Source: Ephydatia muelleri
Taxonomy: Eukaryota > Porifera > Demospongiae > Spongillida > Spongillidae
Length of the DNA stretch: 64,000 nucleotides
Assembly (NCBI GenBank): GCA_013339895.1
Contig: JABACO010000004.1
Span: 1,848,223 to 1,912,222 of the forward strand
Direction: 5' to 3'
Part shown: positions 1 through 11,479 of the stretch, one piece after another
Position numbering within the stretch: the stretch's first letter is position 1
Layout of the letters: every line of letters begins with the position of its first letter
Notes under the pieces: model-generated
The model's input: only the letters and a program-made list of their open reading frames with translations
The model's database searches: none
What the model was told of the DNA's origin: nothing
Position numbers and translations under genes: made by a program

Positions 1-860
1 TGCATTTTTTAGTTTCTTACTTTAAGGTCAACTTGAGTAATAGAGAGAAACGCCCCCAATGCTGTGATTAGTGCGTACACTTGTGCTGGCTCATGTGTGT
101 GGTTGTGTTTGTACGTGTGTGTATATGTGTATATCCACAGTGTAGGACGTTGTCGTGGTGTGATTGTGTTGCAGTGTGTAGGAATGTGTGATGTCTGATG
201 TGTGTGTGTGATCACCAGATACTTCAGACACCTTTCCCTCCCACCATCACTCCTCCCTCCTCTCCCATCCCCTCCCGCTGCCAGAAAAATTACTCCACCA
301 TTGTGCGCACCAAAGACCTTGACTCCTCCCTGATGGTCATTTCGGATTCCTCAGAGGCCGTCATCCTCCTGCTGTCCAATCAGATCGTCGCGTTTCTCAA
401 CAAGAATGCCTCCTCTGTTGAGTACATCCACCTGAGTGACCTCTACACTGGTGCTGCTCGTGACAGGTGAGGAATGGTTCCTTCCCTTCATCCCTCCTCC
501 AACCCACTCACCTGCCCACAGTACCCTCTCATCATTGTTTTATATACTTGCACATTGTATTATTTATCTTCTCCTTCTCTTTGACTCCCTACCTACCCAT
601 CCTTGTCCCCATTCCCTCATCTTTTATCTCTCCCTCCTCCCCATACCTTCCCTTCCTACACCCATTGCAATTGTCCTCCCCTGCAGTGATGATACAGAGA
701 GTGTGCCGGACAAAGTGCCTCAAAACTGGCTTCAATTTTCATACCAGGTTGAGTGAAACAATTATTTGTTTTGTCTTCAATTGTATTGAAATCCAGAAGT
801 GAAGTGGTGTTTGCTTGAGCCTTAGTGTGGCTTGAGCTGTTGAGTGCTCTGGCATTTGAT

Positions 861-1041
861 GGTATGACCCCATCATCAGTGCCACTGTATGGAGGAGGTG
901 GTGGTATGACCCCATCATCAGTGCCCCTGTATGGAGGAGGTGGTGGTATGACCCCATCATCAGTGCCACTGTATGGAGGAGGTGGTGGTATGACCCCATC
1001 ATCAGTGCCACTGTATGGAGGAGGTGATGGTATGACCCCAG
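861..1041 (+). repeat. 42-bp minisatellite in CCDC47 intron 2
   Basis: A 42-bp unit beginning GGTATGACCCCATCATCAG starts at 861, 903, 945, 987 and partly at 1029, nearly identical each time. Since 42 is divisible by three, it stays open as a Gly-rich reading frame, but it lies upstream of the acceptor at 1054-1055 and is best read as intronic. Confidence 0.9.
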
Positions 1042-1726
1042 TGACAAGTGCCCAGAATCTCCAGTCCTTTGTCCAGTTTGCCCTGTCTCTGCTGGATCAC
1101 ATCAAGTCCATAAGGCTCACCTGAGAGGTGGGTGAGGAGTGTTTTCACACCATCGCTTGCATTTTGAAACGGCTTCATGGTGTGTACATTGTGCATGTAC
1201 GTGTGTGCATATTTGCTTGTGTGCGTGTGTGTGTGTGTGTGTGATACATATGTACTTCTACATGTGTATAATTATGTATATGGGATTGTTTCCGTACCTG
1301 ATGCATGTTTTTCAAAGATTTCAATTTTTTGGATATTATAGAAGTCTGAAATGTTCCCTACACATTGCTTCTTACGCTCTGAGAATTGAACTGTCTGTCA
1401 TGAAGTTGTAAGGCTAAGAATTAATGCAAGCATAACATTTCTATTGCGTGTACTGGAAATTTTATGATGTATACTTCATGTCTCTTTTTTTGTAGAAATG
1501 ATCCCATATGTATAAGTGTATTTGTACATGTAAATAATGATGGACAAAAGATGTTACATCCTCAAACCAGTTGACTTCAATGCAATAGTCCGGCCCCTCC
1601 CCTCCCCCTAGCCTGGTTTGATATAGACGATCCAGTAGATCATTCCTGGGTCTGTGCACGTACATGGCCTGCAAATTTGGACCCTAGGGGTGACCACTTT
1701 AGGCTGGTTAGACTATACCCGTGCTG

Positions 1727-2312
1727 CTATGTGGTTCCCCCATCATCCTCATCCAGCTATGTGGTTCCCTCATCCTCCTCACCTAGTTATGTGGTTCTTC
1801 TACCTAGCTATTTTTTTCCCTCCTCCCCCAGCTACATGTACATGTATGTGGTTCCCTCATTTCCTCACCCAGCTATGTGGTTCCCTCATAATCCTCACCC
1901 AGCTATGTGGTTCCCTCATCCTCCTCACCCAGCTATGTAGTTCCCTCATCCTCCTCACCCAGCTATGTGGTTCCCCCATCCTCCTCACCCAGCTATGTGG
2001 TTCCCTCATCCTCCTCACCCAGCTATGTGGTTCCCTCATCCTCCTCACCCAGCTATGTGGTTCCCTCATCCTCCTCACCCAGCTATGTGGTTCCCTCATC
2101 CTCCTCATCTAGCTCTGTGGTTCCCTCATCCTCCTCACCCAGCTATGTGGTTCCCTCATCCTCCTCACCCAGCTATGTGGTTCCCCCATCTTCCTCACCC
2201 AGCTTTGTGGTTCCCCCCATCCTCCGCACCTAGCTATGTGGTTCCCTCATCCTCTTCACCCAGCTATGTGGTTCTCCCATCCTCCTCATCCAGCTATGTG
2301 GTTCTTAAGGTG
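1727..2312 (+). repeat. 30-bp minisatellite in CCDC47 intron 3
   Basis: About 19 copies of a 30-bp pyrimidine-rich unit (AGCTATGTGGTTCCCTCATC followed by CTCCTCACCC). The middle copies are almost identical and the edge copies degenerate, the usual pattern of a young tandem array. Open frames on both strands are by-products of the period being divisible by three. Confidence 0.93.
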
Positions 2313-3370
2313 ACCTAATAGGTGGAGTTTGAACACCTGATGATCACCGCTGTGTTTGACATATCTGTTAGTAGCAAACTGGAAGTGGTGATGAGGGAGA
2401 ACTGAAGTTCCTTTCAGAGGAGGTTGAAAGTCATGTTCTATTATCTCCATTTGTGGCTGTGATCACATCAATGACAATTAAAGAGACGTTTCAGTGTGTT
2501 GTGAAATGGGGATCTGGTGGCTTACACATGTCTAGTTGCTGACCAATTAGAACTAATAGTGTGTAGGTCACTTTCAGCCTGGTTATCTTGTTAGAGATTT
2601 TTGGAGTTGACCTGGTTCATTGAGTCATAGGCCACTTTTGTAGGGCAAAGAAAAAGTGCAGAAGGATCAATTGAAGGTGACACAGAGCTTGGAGAAACTG
2701 CAGCACTCCCAGAGACAAGAGGTGTGGTGGGTGTGTACCTGTGCATATGTGTGTTAATGGCATGGCAATGTATGACAGGCTGCACAGTAAAGAAAGGAAG
2801 ACAAAAAGAAGGCAGAAAAGGAGAAGATGCTGAATGAGCCAGACCCTGAGAAAACAAGGAAGTACATGTGGGAGGTATGTGTGTGTTTCTGGCCATCATT
2901 GGTTGGCTTTCAAAACTCCACCACATGGCAATGCATAGGAGAAAGAACACAAAGCTTTGAAAAAGATGGGACCTAAAATGAAGCAGATAAAGATAAAGGG
3001 TTATATTGTTACAACTTCAGGAAGTGTTACACTTGATTATGCGGATAGGCTCGCATTCTGTGCAGGGTGAGTTTGGGCCAATAATTTAATCCAAAGATGA
3101 TATTTTTGTGCATCCGGTTTACTTTTGATTGGAAGTCTATACATCGTAAAAACTCCAGTACAGAGGGCGGGAGGTCCCTTCACGTAATGCCCCTCCCCTT
3201 TCTATTATACTATTACTTGGTACGGTGATGGGGTTGTTGTTTGAACCCCGCCTTGAGATAATGCAAAGTGATGGCGTCGATCATTGCTCACAAGTCACAA
3301 CGGCATGGGGTAATTGAAGTCGACTAGTCCTCTAAACGCCTCTGCAAGTTTCCCCTTTCAACGTAACACA

Positions 3371-4649
3371 CAGGGTTGCTGACAGTGACCGGCCGGCCTG
3401 ACAGCCCCGGCTAGCCAGGCCTGCCAGGTCGAAAAGTAAAATTAAATGTATATTCATAGCTAATTAACCAAATGTTGATCGCCACAATTATCTTGAATGC
3501 TGCTTCAGCTACTCCGCTGAGCTCCTAAGGTTCCCACAACGTCGAAAACAAATAAATAACTCTAGTTCCAATGCCAACAGGAGATTCATATGTAGCAGTC
3601 AAAGGTCACTGGATAAGTTCAGAATGGGAACTTTGTCAGCAGTGTTAGGTGTGAGCATCAGCAATGTTTCTCACACTGCACAGGAGATTGCATCTATATT
3701 GAATAAGGTGGGAATGAAATACACACTGGATGATAGGTTGGATGCTATAGCGACAGATAATAGTGCTAACTTTGTGGAGGAGTTAATGGAGAATATTGTG
3801 AAGCTGTGCAAGTCATACCCTACAGCTGTCAATTAAAAATCATATTGACCCACCTAAACCTAAAAACGCAATTGCACCTACCAATGCTACTAGTGAATCG
3901 ATAGCTACCTTCCGCACTCTGGTGAATAAAATGCATGCCTACCCTTTGCTCACTGAAATCTTGCTTACTGCACAGTCAAGTGAACCAGCTGCTGAGCTCA
4001 TAGTGCCAGGAGGATGATGTAAATGAAGCAGAAGGGGCTACTTATGCTGCTGCTGCTAACACCATCAATCACCCTCTCACATGGATCACCACGTGGCCAC
4101 ACACTGAAGCTTATTCAGGATGTAGTAACACGGTGGAACTCGACATATTACATGCTTTCACGGATGTGTGCATCTTACGCGTCCTCTTTGCAAGCTAGTT
4201 GATGAGCTGGGATTAGAAGGGCCTTCTGAGAACGACTGGTCAACTGCTGAGCTACTGTGCCATTTTATGAAGCCTTTTCAGACTGTAAAGGATTACCTTC
4301 AAGGTGAGAAATACCCCACTCTTGGTAGCCTATCCCGCAAACTAACACAACTAATTCTGTATTTAAGCAAGCCAAAACGACCACAATCCTGGGGCTTGAA
4401 TAAGGCCAGGGTTGATCTCCCTATAGCAGTCTCATACATCATACATACATGATAACTGATCTCACATAGCGTTGGGACACGCGCAATGCTCTCCTGGGGA
4501 TGTGCCTGCATTTATAAACATATTTGCTTATTTAATGTTGTATTAATAGTTAGTGGGTGGATCTTGGCCTGGTCTGACCTGCCAGGCCAAGCGGAAAGTC
4601 CGGACTGGCAGGCCGACCTGGCAGGCCGGGCTGGCCTTCGGCAACCCTG
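3371..4649 (+). mobile_element. hAT-type DNA transposon, decayed
   Basis: The element opens with CAGGGTTGCTGACAG at 3371 and closes with CTTCGGCAACCCTG at 4649. The outer bases form terminal inverted repeats (CAGGGTTGC), followed on both sides by GC-rich CAGGCC-type subterminal repeats (3389-3430 and 4571-4633). The left flank GTAACACA resembles the right flank GTACTAACACA, an 8-bp target duplication with a 3-bp insertion. Length is 1279 bp and the inside carries transposase debris with hAT motifs. hAT elements normally have TIRs starting CAG and 8-bp duplications, so the assignment is firm although the copy is dead. Confidence 0.85.
3624..4451 (+). pseudogene. hAT transposase fragments
   Basis: Three pieces of one hAT (ZBED-like) transposase can be followed on the plus strand with frame changes between them. 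The first (3624-3836) carries DAIATDNSANFVEELM, the region of a catalytic Asp in hAT proteins. A middle part near 3890-3990 reads FRTLVNKMHAYPLL. A third part carries TRWNSTYYMLSRM near 4128-4168 (the RW...Y signature) followed by MKPFQTVKDYLQGEKYPTL at about 4268-4325. The BED finger and the C-terminal dimerisation domain are missing and several frameshifts are present, so no active enzyme can be made. Confidence 0.82.
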
Positions 4650-5023
4650 GTACTAACACATACATTTGTAAGGCCATATGCTCGATCAGTTCTATCCTTT
4701 TCTTATGCATGAAGCTTGCATGTTGCATGGCTGTGTAGCGCACTCGTTCCCACCCTTTGTACCTTTCAGCCCACAGTAAGTAATCCAATCCCCATAATGA
4801 CATTCACTTTGTTGCGCATTGTCATACCGGTATACATGTGTAAAGGCTAGGCGGTAAGTTCAATACTGACAGTGGTCTTACATCTTCAAACATGACATAT
4901 TATGTAGGGCATGTCCCTCATGCATTAGCAAGCACAAAGACCTGATATGTAACAGAGTTGCTGTAATATAAATTTTCTAACTAATGTCTGCATTAATAAT
5001 CTGCGGTAAATTTTTATTGTGAA

Positions 5024-5384
5024 TCACGCGACCGCTAAAGACAAATCGCACATGGAAACATGGGAGCCAAAGAACACGTAAGTATTTGTAAAAAGGGAGA
5101 GGAAGGATTGGTGGGAAGTGGACGATAGAGCTGATGTGGTGTCGGTTTTTTAATGCTACCCGATCCGAAATAGGATTTCTGGCATGATAGGGTTTGAAGG
5201 GTTAAATACTGCTCGTAGCTTTGTTCTCATACAGTACTAGAGACAATATAGTAGGGGGATTGGATGCAGAGGCACTTAACATTGATTATTGTAGCTAGCG
5301 CATCCTTGGCAGTGAGTGGGGCTTCAAATCGTTAAAGTGTTTATCGTAACTTACAACACTCCGAAAAATTGTGTGCAGTACGAA
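5024..5384 (+). repeat. Dispersed repeat family B, copy 1
   Basis: This block (GCGACCGCTAAAGACAAATC onward to CCGAAAAATTGT) recurs at 46858-47200 and 48553-49000 with about 85-90% similarity judged by eye. It contains no coding sequence that I can support. At its right end the Ty3-type element begins. The other two copies continue into sequence that here reappears only at 12345, so the gap marks later insertions. Confidence 0.8.
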
Positions 5385-5483
5385 GCTATAAGATCGAATG
5401 TAGGACTATTGCATGGAAGCACAGCAGTCAAACGCACACGCATAATCACTAGATTCTATCACGTGATGTTGTCTGATTGACTA
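5376..5483 (-). repeat. 3' LTR of the Ty3-type element
   Basis: This copy shares TACGAAGCTATAAGATCGAA, ACAGCAGTCAAACGCACACG and CTAGATTCTATCACGTGATG with the copy at 11945-12069 in the same order. It is somewhat shorter (about 108 bp). On the minus strand it begins TAGTCAATCAG directly after the polypurine tract. Confidence 0.75.
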
Positions 5484-5492
5484 CCCCTTTTT
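5484..5492 (-). other. Polypurine tract
   Basis: AAAAAGGGG on the minus strand abuts the first base of the 3' LTR, the expected position of the plus-strand primer of an LTR element. Confidence 0.65.
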
Positions 5493-5627
5493 ATGGTTTT
5501 ACGTAATCTGTGTATCTTTGTGGTGGCTTCATTGTTCTTATTGGCCTTCCTGGTTCTTTGTTGACAACGTTTTGTGTTACCTCATGCTCTGGCTGCACAT
5601 CACCTCCCATATCTGTGCCTTCCTCTG

Positions 5628-8100
5628 TTAGTGTTGCCTGTTGTAGATCACCACTCCATCATCTTTTCGTCCCTTGCTGGTTTCACCTTGTGTTTTTGTG
5701 GCATTGTAGTGATTGTTCCTTACTTGGTACTTGGCACGCAGATGTTTGCGGTTTCTCCGGTACCTCCTTCCATCTGGTCTTTTCAATACACATGAGCGTG
5801 GTGTCTTGGTCACATCTGTTACTACTACTGGTAGCCACTTGTTACTCACTTGCATGTATGCCTCATCACCTTTCTCCAATTCTGACAAGGGTTTTGCTCC
5901 TTTATCATGATACCACTTTTGAGTGGAGCGCTTTTCACTTGTGTGCGCTGCACTACCTCTGAGGGGATGATTCTTGGTTTCAGTTGTGAGGCTGTGACAG
6001 GAAGTGTTGCTCTAAGTTTTCGACCCATTAGTAGCTGTGCAGATGAGCCGACATTGACAACAGTGGTGCTGCAATACACTCTAGCAGACTGAGGTATGGA
6101 TCTTGGTTGTTTGCTTTGGATTTGTTCAGCAAGGACTTGATGATTTGAATAGACTTTTCTGCAAGTCCATTAGCCTGTGGGTGGTAGGGACGGGTGGTCT
6201 TTGGTGAAGCGTTTGTATTCTTCAGCTGTGTACTGGGGGCCATTGTCACTTCTGGTGACCATCGGTATACCATGTCGGGCCAGTACCAATGTTGTGTGGG
6301 TTACTATGGATTTACAGCTTGTGTTCTCCAGCTTGCAAAGTTCTATGTATCGGGAGAAATAATCCACTATAATCAGATAGTCATGGTCACTCCAGTGGAA
6401 GAGATCTGTTGCAATCTTCTCCCAGGGGTAGGACCAGGGATCGTTGGTTCCTTTTGGTTTGAACCTCTGTACTCCTGACGCGTGTCACCATATTTTTTAC
6501 ATGCCTGGCCAAAACATCAGTTCCTTGGCACGCTGGGAACACTTTACTATTGGTCCATGTGTATTCGTTTCAGCATTTCTGTCCTTAAGCCGTAGGTATT
6601 ACCAACTGTTCCCATTTCATGATTCAACCATCTTCGGATATTTTGTCCCTGACGTTCCAGTATTCTTGGACTTCTTTCGGTACTTGCGTTCTTTTTTCTG
6701 GCCATCCTGACCGTACACTTTGTCTCAGTGACTGCCTGGTGTTGTCTTTTTTGGTTGCTTCTATTACCTCCTGCAATCGTACATCGGACGTTGGTGTGCT
6801 GTACAGTGCCACTGTCATGTGAACTGCACATGATAATTCCTCTTCCATGCAGTCCGTATTGGTGTCGATACAGCATGCTCTTGATAATGTGTCAGCTATG
6901 ACCATCTCTTTGCCCAGTTTGTAACTCTGTATAAAGTCGTACTTCTGCAACCGAAGGAGCATCCTTTGTATAGGCTTGGTGGAACCTGGCATAGTGATTT
7001 CTTTGTTATTGATTCCAGGGGTTTGTGGTCAGACTCTACTTGCACAGTCTTGCCATAGACATACTGATTGAACTTTTCTAGAGCATAGACAACAGCCAGG
7101 AGTTGTTTTTCTATTTGTGCATATCGTTTCTCTGTATCAGTCAGTGCACGGGATGGATATGCTATTGGTTTGTTTTCCTGTAGTAGCACTGCACCTAAGC
7201 CAAAGTTGGATACGTCACAACTGACTTTAACTGGTTTTTTTACATCGTTGAAAGCTAGTACCGGTGCTGATGTCATTCTTTTGAAAGCTGTTTCTTGTTC
7301 TTGGTTCCAACTGAACGGGCATTCCTTCTTTAATTAGTTCTCTGATGGGTTGGGTGATGCTGGATAGATCGGGAATGAACTTAGCCACATAGTTCAGAAA
7401 GCCCGAAAGTCTTTCCACACCTTTTTTGTCCTCAGGTGGGGGCATTTGGTTGATTTCCTTTACTTTTTCCGGGTCTGGAGATATTCCTTCTGCACTGATT
7501 ATATGGCCCAGATATACTACTTTCGATGATCCAAAACGACATTTTTTCCTTGTTTAGCATCATGTGTATGTCATTGCATCTCTGTAGTACAGCTATTAGC
7601 CTCTTGTTGTGCTCTTCCTTGGTGGCTCCCCATTCCAATATGTCGTCTATGTCTGTCTCCACTCCTGGTAAATCCCCAAAGTGCTGAACCATTCTTTTCT
7701 TGGGCAGATTTGACACCGAACGGCATCCTAGTGTAGCAGTATCTTCCCAACATTGTATGGAAAGTAGTCAGTCGTTGGCTCGCCGGATCCGTAGGAATGT
7801 GCCAGTATCCATGGTTGGCGTCTAATGTGGAGAACACTTTGGCACCAGTAAGACGAGTGGAGATGTCCTCTATAGTCGGTTAATGAAAGTGTTCTCTTTG
7901 TTGTATTGCCTTGTTTAGGTGTCTGGGATCTAGGCATAACCTTAAATTTCCCGTTTTGGGTTTTTCTACCACTACTAAAGAGTTCATCCACACTGTTTGT
8001 TCAGTACTCCCAATTTTGCCATTCTATCAATTTTCTCTCGAAAAACGCTCTCTCAGTGCCACAGGGATGTTTCGTGATGGACATATTATGGGCTGTACAG
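5628..8100 (-). pseudogene. pol remnant: reverse transcriptase, RNase H, integrase
   Basis: Frames switch repeatedly along the minus strand. Reverse transcriptase pieces lie at about 8100-7430, with FSTLDANHGYWHIP near 7830 (first catalytic Asp block) and DDILEWGATKEEH near 7640 (the position of the DD motif, here ETDIDDIL). RNase H follows at 7276-6896, with SCDVSNFGLGAVLLQ and ESDHKPLE. Integrase pieces lie at about 6850-5630, including DYFSRYIEL and SDNGPQYTAEEYKRF (two of three catalytic acidic residues) and a C-terminal GRRYRRNRKHLR segment. No protease is visible. At least five frameshifts or stops are needed to read through. Confidence 0.85.
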
Positions 8101-8116
8101 TGTTGTCTATCTGTGT

Positions 8117-8584
8117 TCACTCAGCCCATTTGTACAATGTGCCACTATTCCTGCACCTGTATTGACCCCTTACTGTATCTTCACTTCTGTGACATTTCAG
8201 GGTGTTCTGCTCCTCCTTGTCTTTCATGATTGCCATTGTTGACTGTGTTGTAGTTGTTTCATCCTTTAGAATTTTTGCCTGCTTCTTTGACTCCTCATCC
8301 ACTTGACTGATGCCTATAGCTTTCTCCAGCGTAAGATTGGTCTCTCTCAAAAGTCTCTCTTTTACATGTTCTTAGCTAATTCCGCACAAAATGCGATCCT
8401 TAATCATGTCATTCATAAGCTCACCGCTGGTTGCTAGAAGCTTGAGTGCAGTCACAAATTGACTAACCATCTCGTCTTTCCTTTGGCAATGCATGTGGAA
8501 TCTGTACCGCTCCATAGTTACATTTTGCTAGGCTAGGCAGTGTTCCTCAAACTTTTATTTCAATTTTGTCTTTCTCTTCGTTAG
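8117..8584 (-). pseudogene. gag C-terminal part
   Basis: On the minus strand from 8584 the frame reads LTNEEKDKIEI, then MNDMIKDRILCGI and, from 8350, NLTLEKAIGISQVDEE and a possible Cys-rich knuckle (KCHRSEDTVRGQYRC). This is the continuation of the gag start at 11710-11910; the TTAA-flanked transposon lies between them. Stops near 8550 and 8370 show the part was also decaying independently. Confidence 0.75.
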
Positions 8585-9339
8585 TTAAAGGAGAAGTTGC
8601 CACGTAAATAGTTATGATTGCGCTGCGCGAATCGATGCGCAGAACCCGCTATAAAAGGTGCTAGACTGCTCGGGGACTTTCCCCAAATATGTCATGACTA
8701 AATGGCGGAAGGTCTGTCGTTTTGTACTTGCATTTTCAATCGGTTATCCTGTTACTTTTAGGTCTAAAAACACAGAGGCAATTGATTATCTATGTAGCTT
8801 TTCACAAAAACACCCCAAAGAAACATAAAATACACCAGTATAGGTCGATCGCAATCGAGTTCCCTGTGATGCATGCCACGTTGTGCGCTACAGGACGTGC
8901 GAGTACGTATAGGCCTAGCTCATGTACTGAGTCTCGATTGATTCTATATAGACGTTTACTTCCATCGTCGAATCTCTTCACCGAGTGTTACTTGAAGCGG
9001 TAACGATGTGCGCTGTACATCGCATACGTACGTCTCTCTTACTCTTACGCCTTATATTACCATCACCCAGGCCAGGTATAAACGAACAAAACATCACGAT
9101 GAAACACAAAAAGAAGGCTGTAACAAACATAGTGTTACAAAGTATTCAGTATTGCTACACCTGGCCCTGATTCGCTTGCTATTATCTCCAGCCACATCTT
9201 CACGTGCTTCAGTTGTTTTCCCTGTTTGGTATGCTGGCAATGGCACAAACATTGATGACTGATGTTCCACAAAGTCAAACAAGTAAAGATATGAACATAG
9301 GTATTTCAGACAGCAGATCATTGACATGAAGGCCAGTGT

Positions 9340-9730
9340 GAGAGGTAGAGGATGTGAGTATAGGTGGAGGTGTGAATGTAGGTGGAGGTATGAGTGGGTG
9401 GAGGTGTGATAATAAGTATGGGTGGAGGTGTGATAATAAGTAAGGGTGGAGGTGTGGCATGTGAGTCTGGGTAGAAATGTTGTGAGCATGGTTGGAGGTG
9501 GGAGTGTGGGTGGAAATGTGAGTATGGGTGGGTGTGAGTATGGGTGGAGTATGAGTATGGGTGGAGGCAGAGGTAGTGAAGGTGTGGGTATGTGTGGAGG
9601 TGTGACTATGGGTGAATGTATGAATGAGGGTGAGATGTGAGTACGGGTGGAGGTATGGATGTGGGTAGGGATATGAGTATGTGAGGGTGGAGGTAAAGGT
9701 AGTGAAGGTGTGAGTATGGGTGGAGTGGGA
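9340..9730 (+). repeat. Degenerate GGGTGGAGGTGTGAGTAT tandem array
   Basis: A degenerate array of roughly 18-bp units of the type GTGGGTGGAGGTGTGAGTAT lies in the 3' flank of the TTAA-element gene. The long minus-strand open frame across it (about 9094-9771) is His/Pro/Thr low-complexity and is not taken as a gene. Confidence 0.8.
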
Positions 9731-9990
9731 TGAGTCACAAACGATTTCATTCTTGATGAAGGAATAAACAATGCTCTGTTGATGAAGGATGGCCTGTGAC
9801 TCTAAATAAAGCCTTGTGGGGCCATCAAATGGAGCTCATTGTAGAAGGTGTGGTGCACAACAAATTAGCAAACACACATAAACAAACACACACACATGAA
9901 CATATTATCAGAGCAGTACAGCTATTATATATCACCATACAGATGCATGTACAATTTCACAATACATGTACGTATCCATACCTTACAACT

Positions 9991-11479
9991 TCATGCATCA
10001 TTATCATCATCCTCTTGGTATTCTTCGCTTTCACTGTCCACATACTCTCCATCTAACAAGGTTGAATCATCGGGTGACATCAACTCGTCAATTGCATCAT
10101 CCTCCTCCTCAAATGAGCTAGTATAAGGGAGAATTGTACAAGATTTGTAAACCTACTGTAAAGATGAGATGTTCTTCAGGATGTACGCATTCCAGATGTT
10201 ACGTACGAATTGAAAGGTTTTTTTCTTTAATACATTGTAAGTGCTATGATGGTCCTGTCGGCAAACATCTAGGTATTCACCATGACTTGTTGATGCCCGT
10301 TGTGTGTTTTCATTCTAAAAGAAGCAGTCATATTGTTCATAACCATCACATGCACATAACTCACCCAATCTATCACAGCTAGGTTCATCCGCATTTTAAA
10401 GGTGTTAGTGTGGAAGTGTATCCTCTTGGGCAGGTAGGTTAGTAGCTGGTGGTTAAATGACTCCATCCAGAAGGTGTCTCGACACTGGAATTAGGATCGA
10501 ATATTGATATAACTATAGCAATACCTGCATAAAGCTGCATACACGACAGAATGACCCAGCAAAGCGGTAGATAAGGGTTCTCTTCAGTGCATCCTCATAT
10601 GCTTTAATGGCTTCACGCATAGTCTCTTTGGGTGGTAACCTGGCTGGCGACAACGACTTTCTAAATGGCAATTAAGGTGGTGACCCTACATGGAAGCAAC
10701 AAATAAAAACATTCCCAAACACACACAACGACCGGACCATCATTGCTGCATGTAGAAATGCACACTACACATGTATGCATGCACACCTAGAAACCCGCAA
10801 GAACTCTAGAAGAAACCCATGTGCGAGCTACTTTGCAGTGTGGGCAGACAAAGCGAATTCGCACAATGCCTCCTTTCTACACATTCAAATGAATTGTGAT
10901 TATTATAGAATACAACCAGCATAGGAGGATTTATGTACCTTCATAAAGGACTCCAGCTGCCAAGTGGGACGTGGTCTACAGCAGTGTTGCTGGACCAAGC
11001 CCTGACAGAGACACCTAATAGCCTTGTGCTCAACCACACAGAGCCTCTGATCGTCTTTGTCTTCATCTCCCGTGTATATGCCTACAAGAAAGGGCAGCAT
11101 AAAAGACCATGCACGCCGGCCTTTTATTCTATAACTATGCATGTGCATATACATATGACGTAGGACCTACGCGTACCGGCGTATGCCTAGCCTATACGTT
11201 ACGAAGTTATGAAGCCTCGATACATTTATAAAAGTATAGTACAAGTACCGGCTGTGTCCAAGAAAGAATGAGTGGACTGGGTGGTGGAGGGGGTCGTCGA
11301 TTGGATCGAAAGCACAATGTCTAGCATCGCAGGGCGGCATTATCTGGCCTTTGTGAGGTACTTTCATAAGGAAAAAGGATACGTCTGGCACTGTCTACAC
11401 GGAGTTTGAAGGCATCCTTCTCCGCCTCAGATGAGAAAGTCATTCCAAGCGAGAACCTACATCCAGCTGCTGTCGCCAT
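9991..11479 (-). CDS. Spliced gene of the TTAA element, function unknown
   Basis: I can join exons on the minus strand: 11479-11362 (ATGGCGACAGCAGCTGG start), 11081-10939, 10876 to about 10817 or 10805, 10660 (or 10685) to 10525, 10484-10365, 10314-10157 and 10117-9991 (TGA). Phases match at every junction except around exons 3-4, where either the acceptor at 10656 or a 1-nt frameshift must be assumed. The product is about 285 residues. It has an N-terminal MATAAGCRFSLGM segment, a Cys pair (VCPHC), a block FWMESFNHQLLTYLPKRIHF-LAVIDWNEN, and an acidic tail ending YQEDDDNDA. The block resembles the C-terminal part of uncharacterised invertebrate proteins that I believe are transposon-derived, but I cannot name the family. 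Splicing is read from sequence; the function is not known. Confidence 0.72.

Larger units (their letters stand above)
285..3070 (+). pseudogene. CCDC47: CCDC47 C-terminal half, six exons, two in-frame stops
   Basis: CCDC47 is an ER-membrane calcium-binding protein and a subunit of the PAT complex, which helps membrane proteins insert. Six exons with canonical AG/GT borders are visible: 285-466, 687-747, 1056-1127, 2644-2721, 2779-2874 and 2939-3070, and all phases join. Recognition rests on the order of conserved blocks: SSVEYIHLSDLYTG, VPDKVPQNWLQF, SLLDHIKSIRL, HSQRQEAAQ, KKKAEKEKMLNEPDPEK and KMKQIKIK near the C-terminus, matching the basic coiled-coil tail of animal CCDC47. Two stops interrupt it: TGA at 1122-1124, where the family has Arg (CGA to TGA would do it), and TAA at 2788-2790, where the family has Ser or similar. 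The normal stop after KMKQIKIK is also lost, so reading runs about 24 codons further to 3070. The 5' half lies outside the window. It is either a pseudogenised copy or a bad haplotype or assembly of the live gene. The family call is firm; its status is less so. Confidence 0.88.

Noticed and set aside
858..1124. Gly-rich repeat protein reading across the 42-bp minisatellite
   Set aside because: The phase of the flanking CCDC47 exons fits an acceptor at 1054-1055, so the repeat is intronic.
1654..2318. Several long open frames on both strands across the 30-bp repeat
   Set aside because: All arise from a 30-bp period; composition is pure repeat.
1122..2790. Reassigned stop codons as an explanation for the CCDC47 stops
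   Set aside because: TRIM, transposase and other frames here use TGA, TAG and TAA as normal ends, so the code is standard.
9094..9771. 225-codon His/Pro/Thr-rich frame on the minus strand
   Set aside because: Follows an 18-bp degenerate satellite; no conserved segment outside the repeat.
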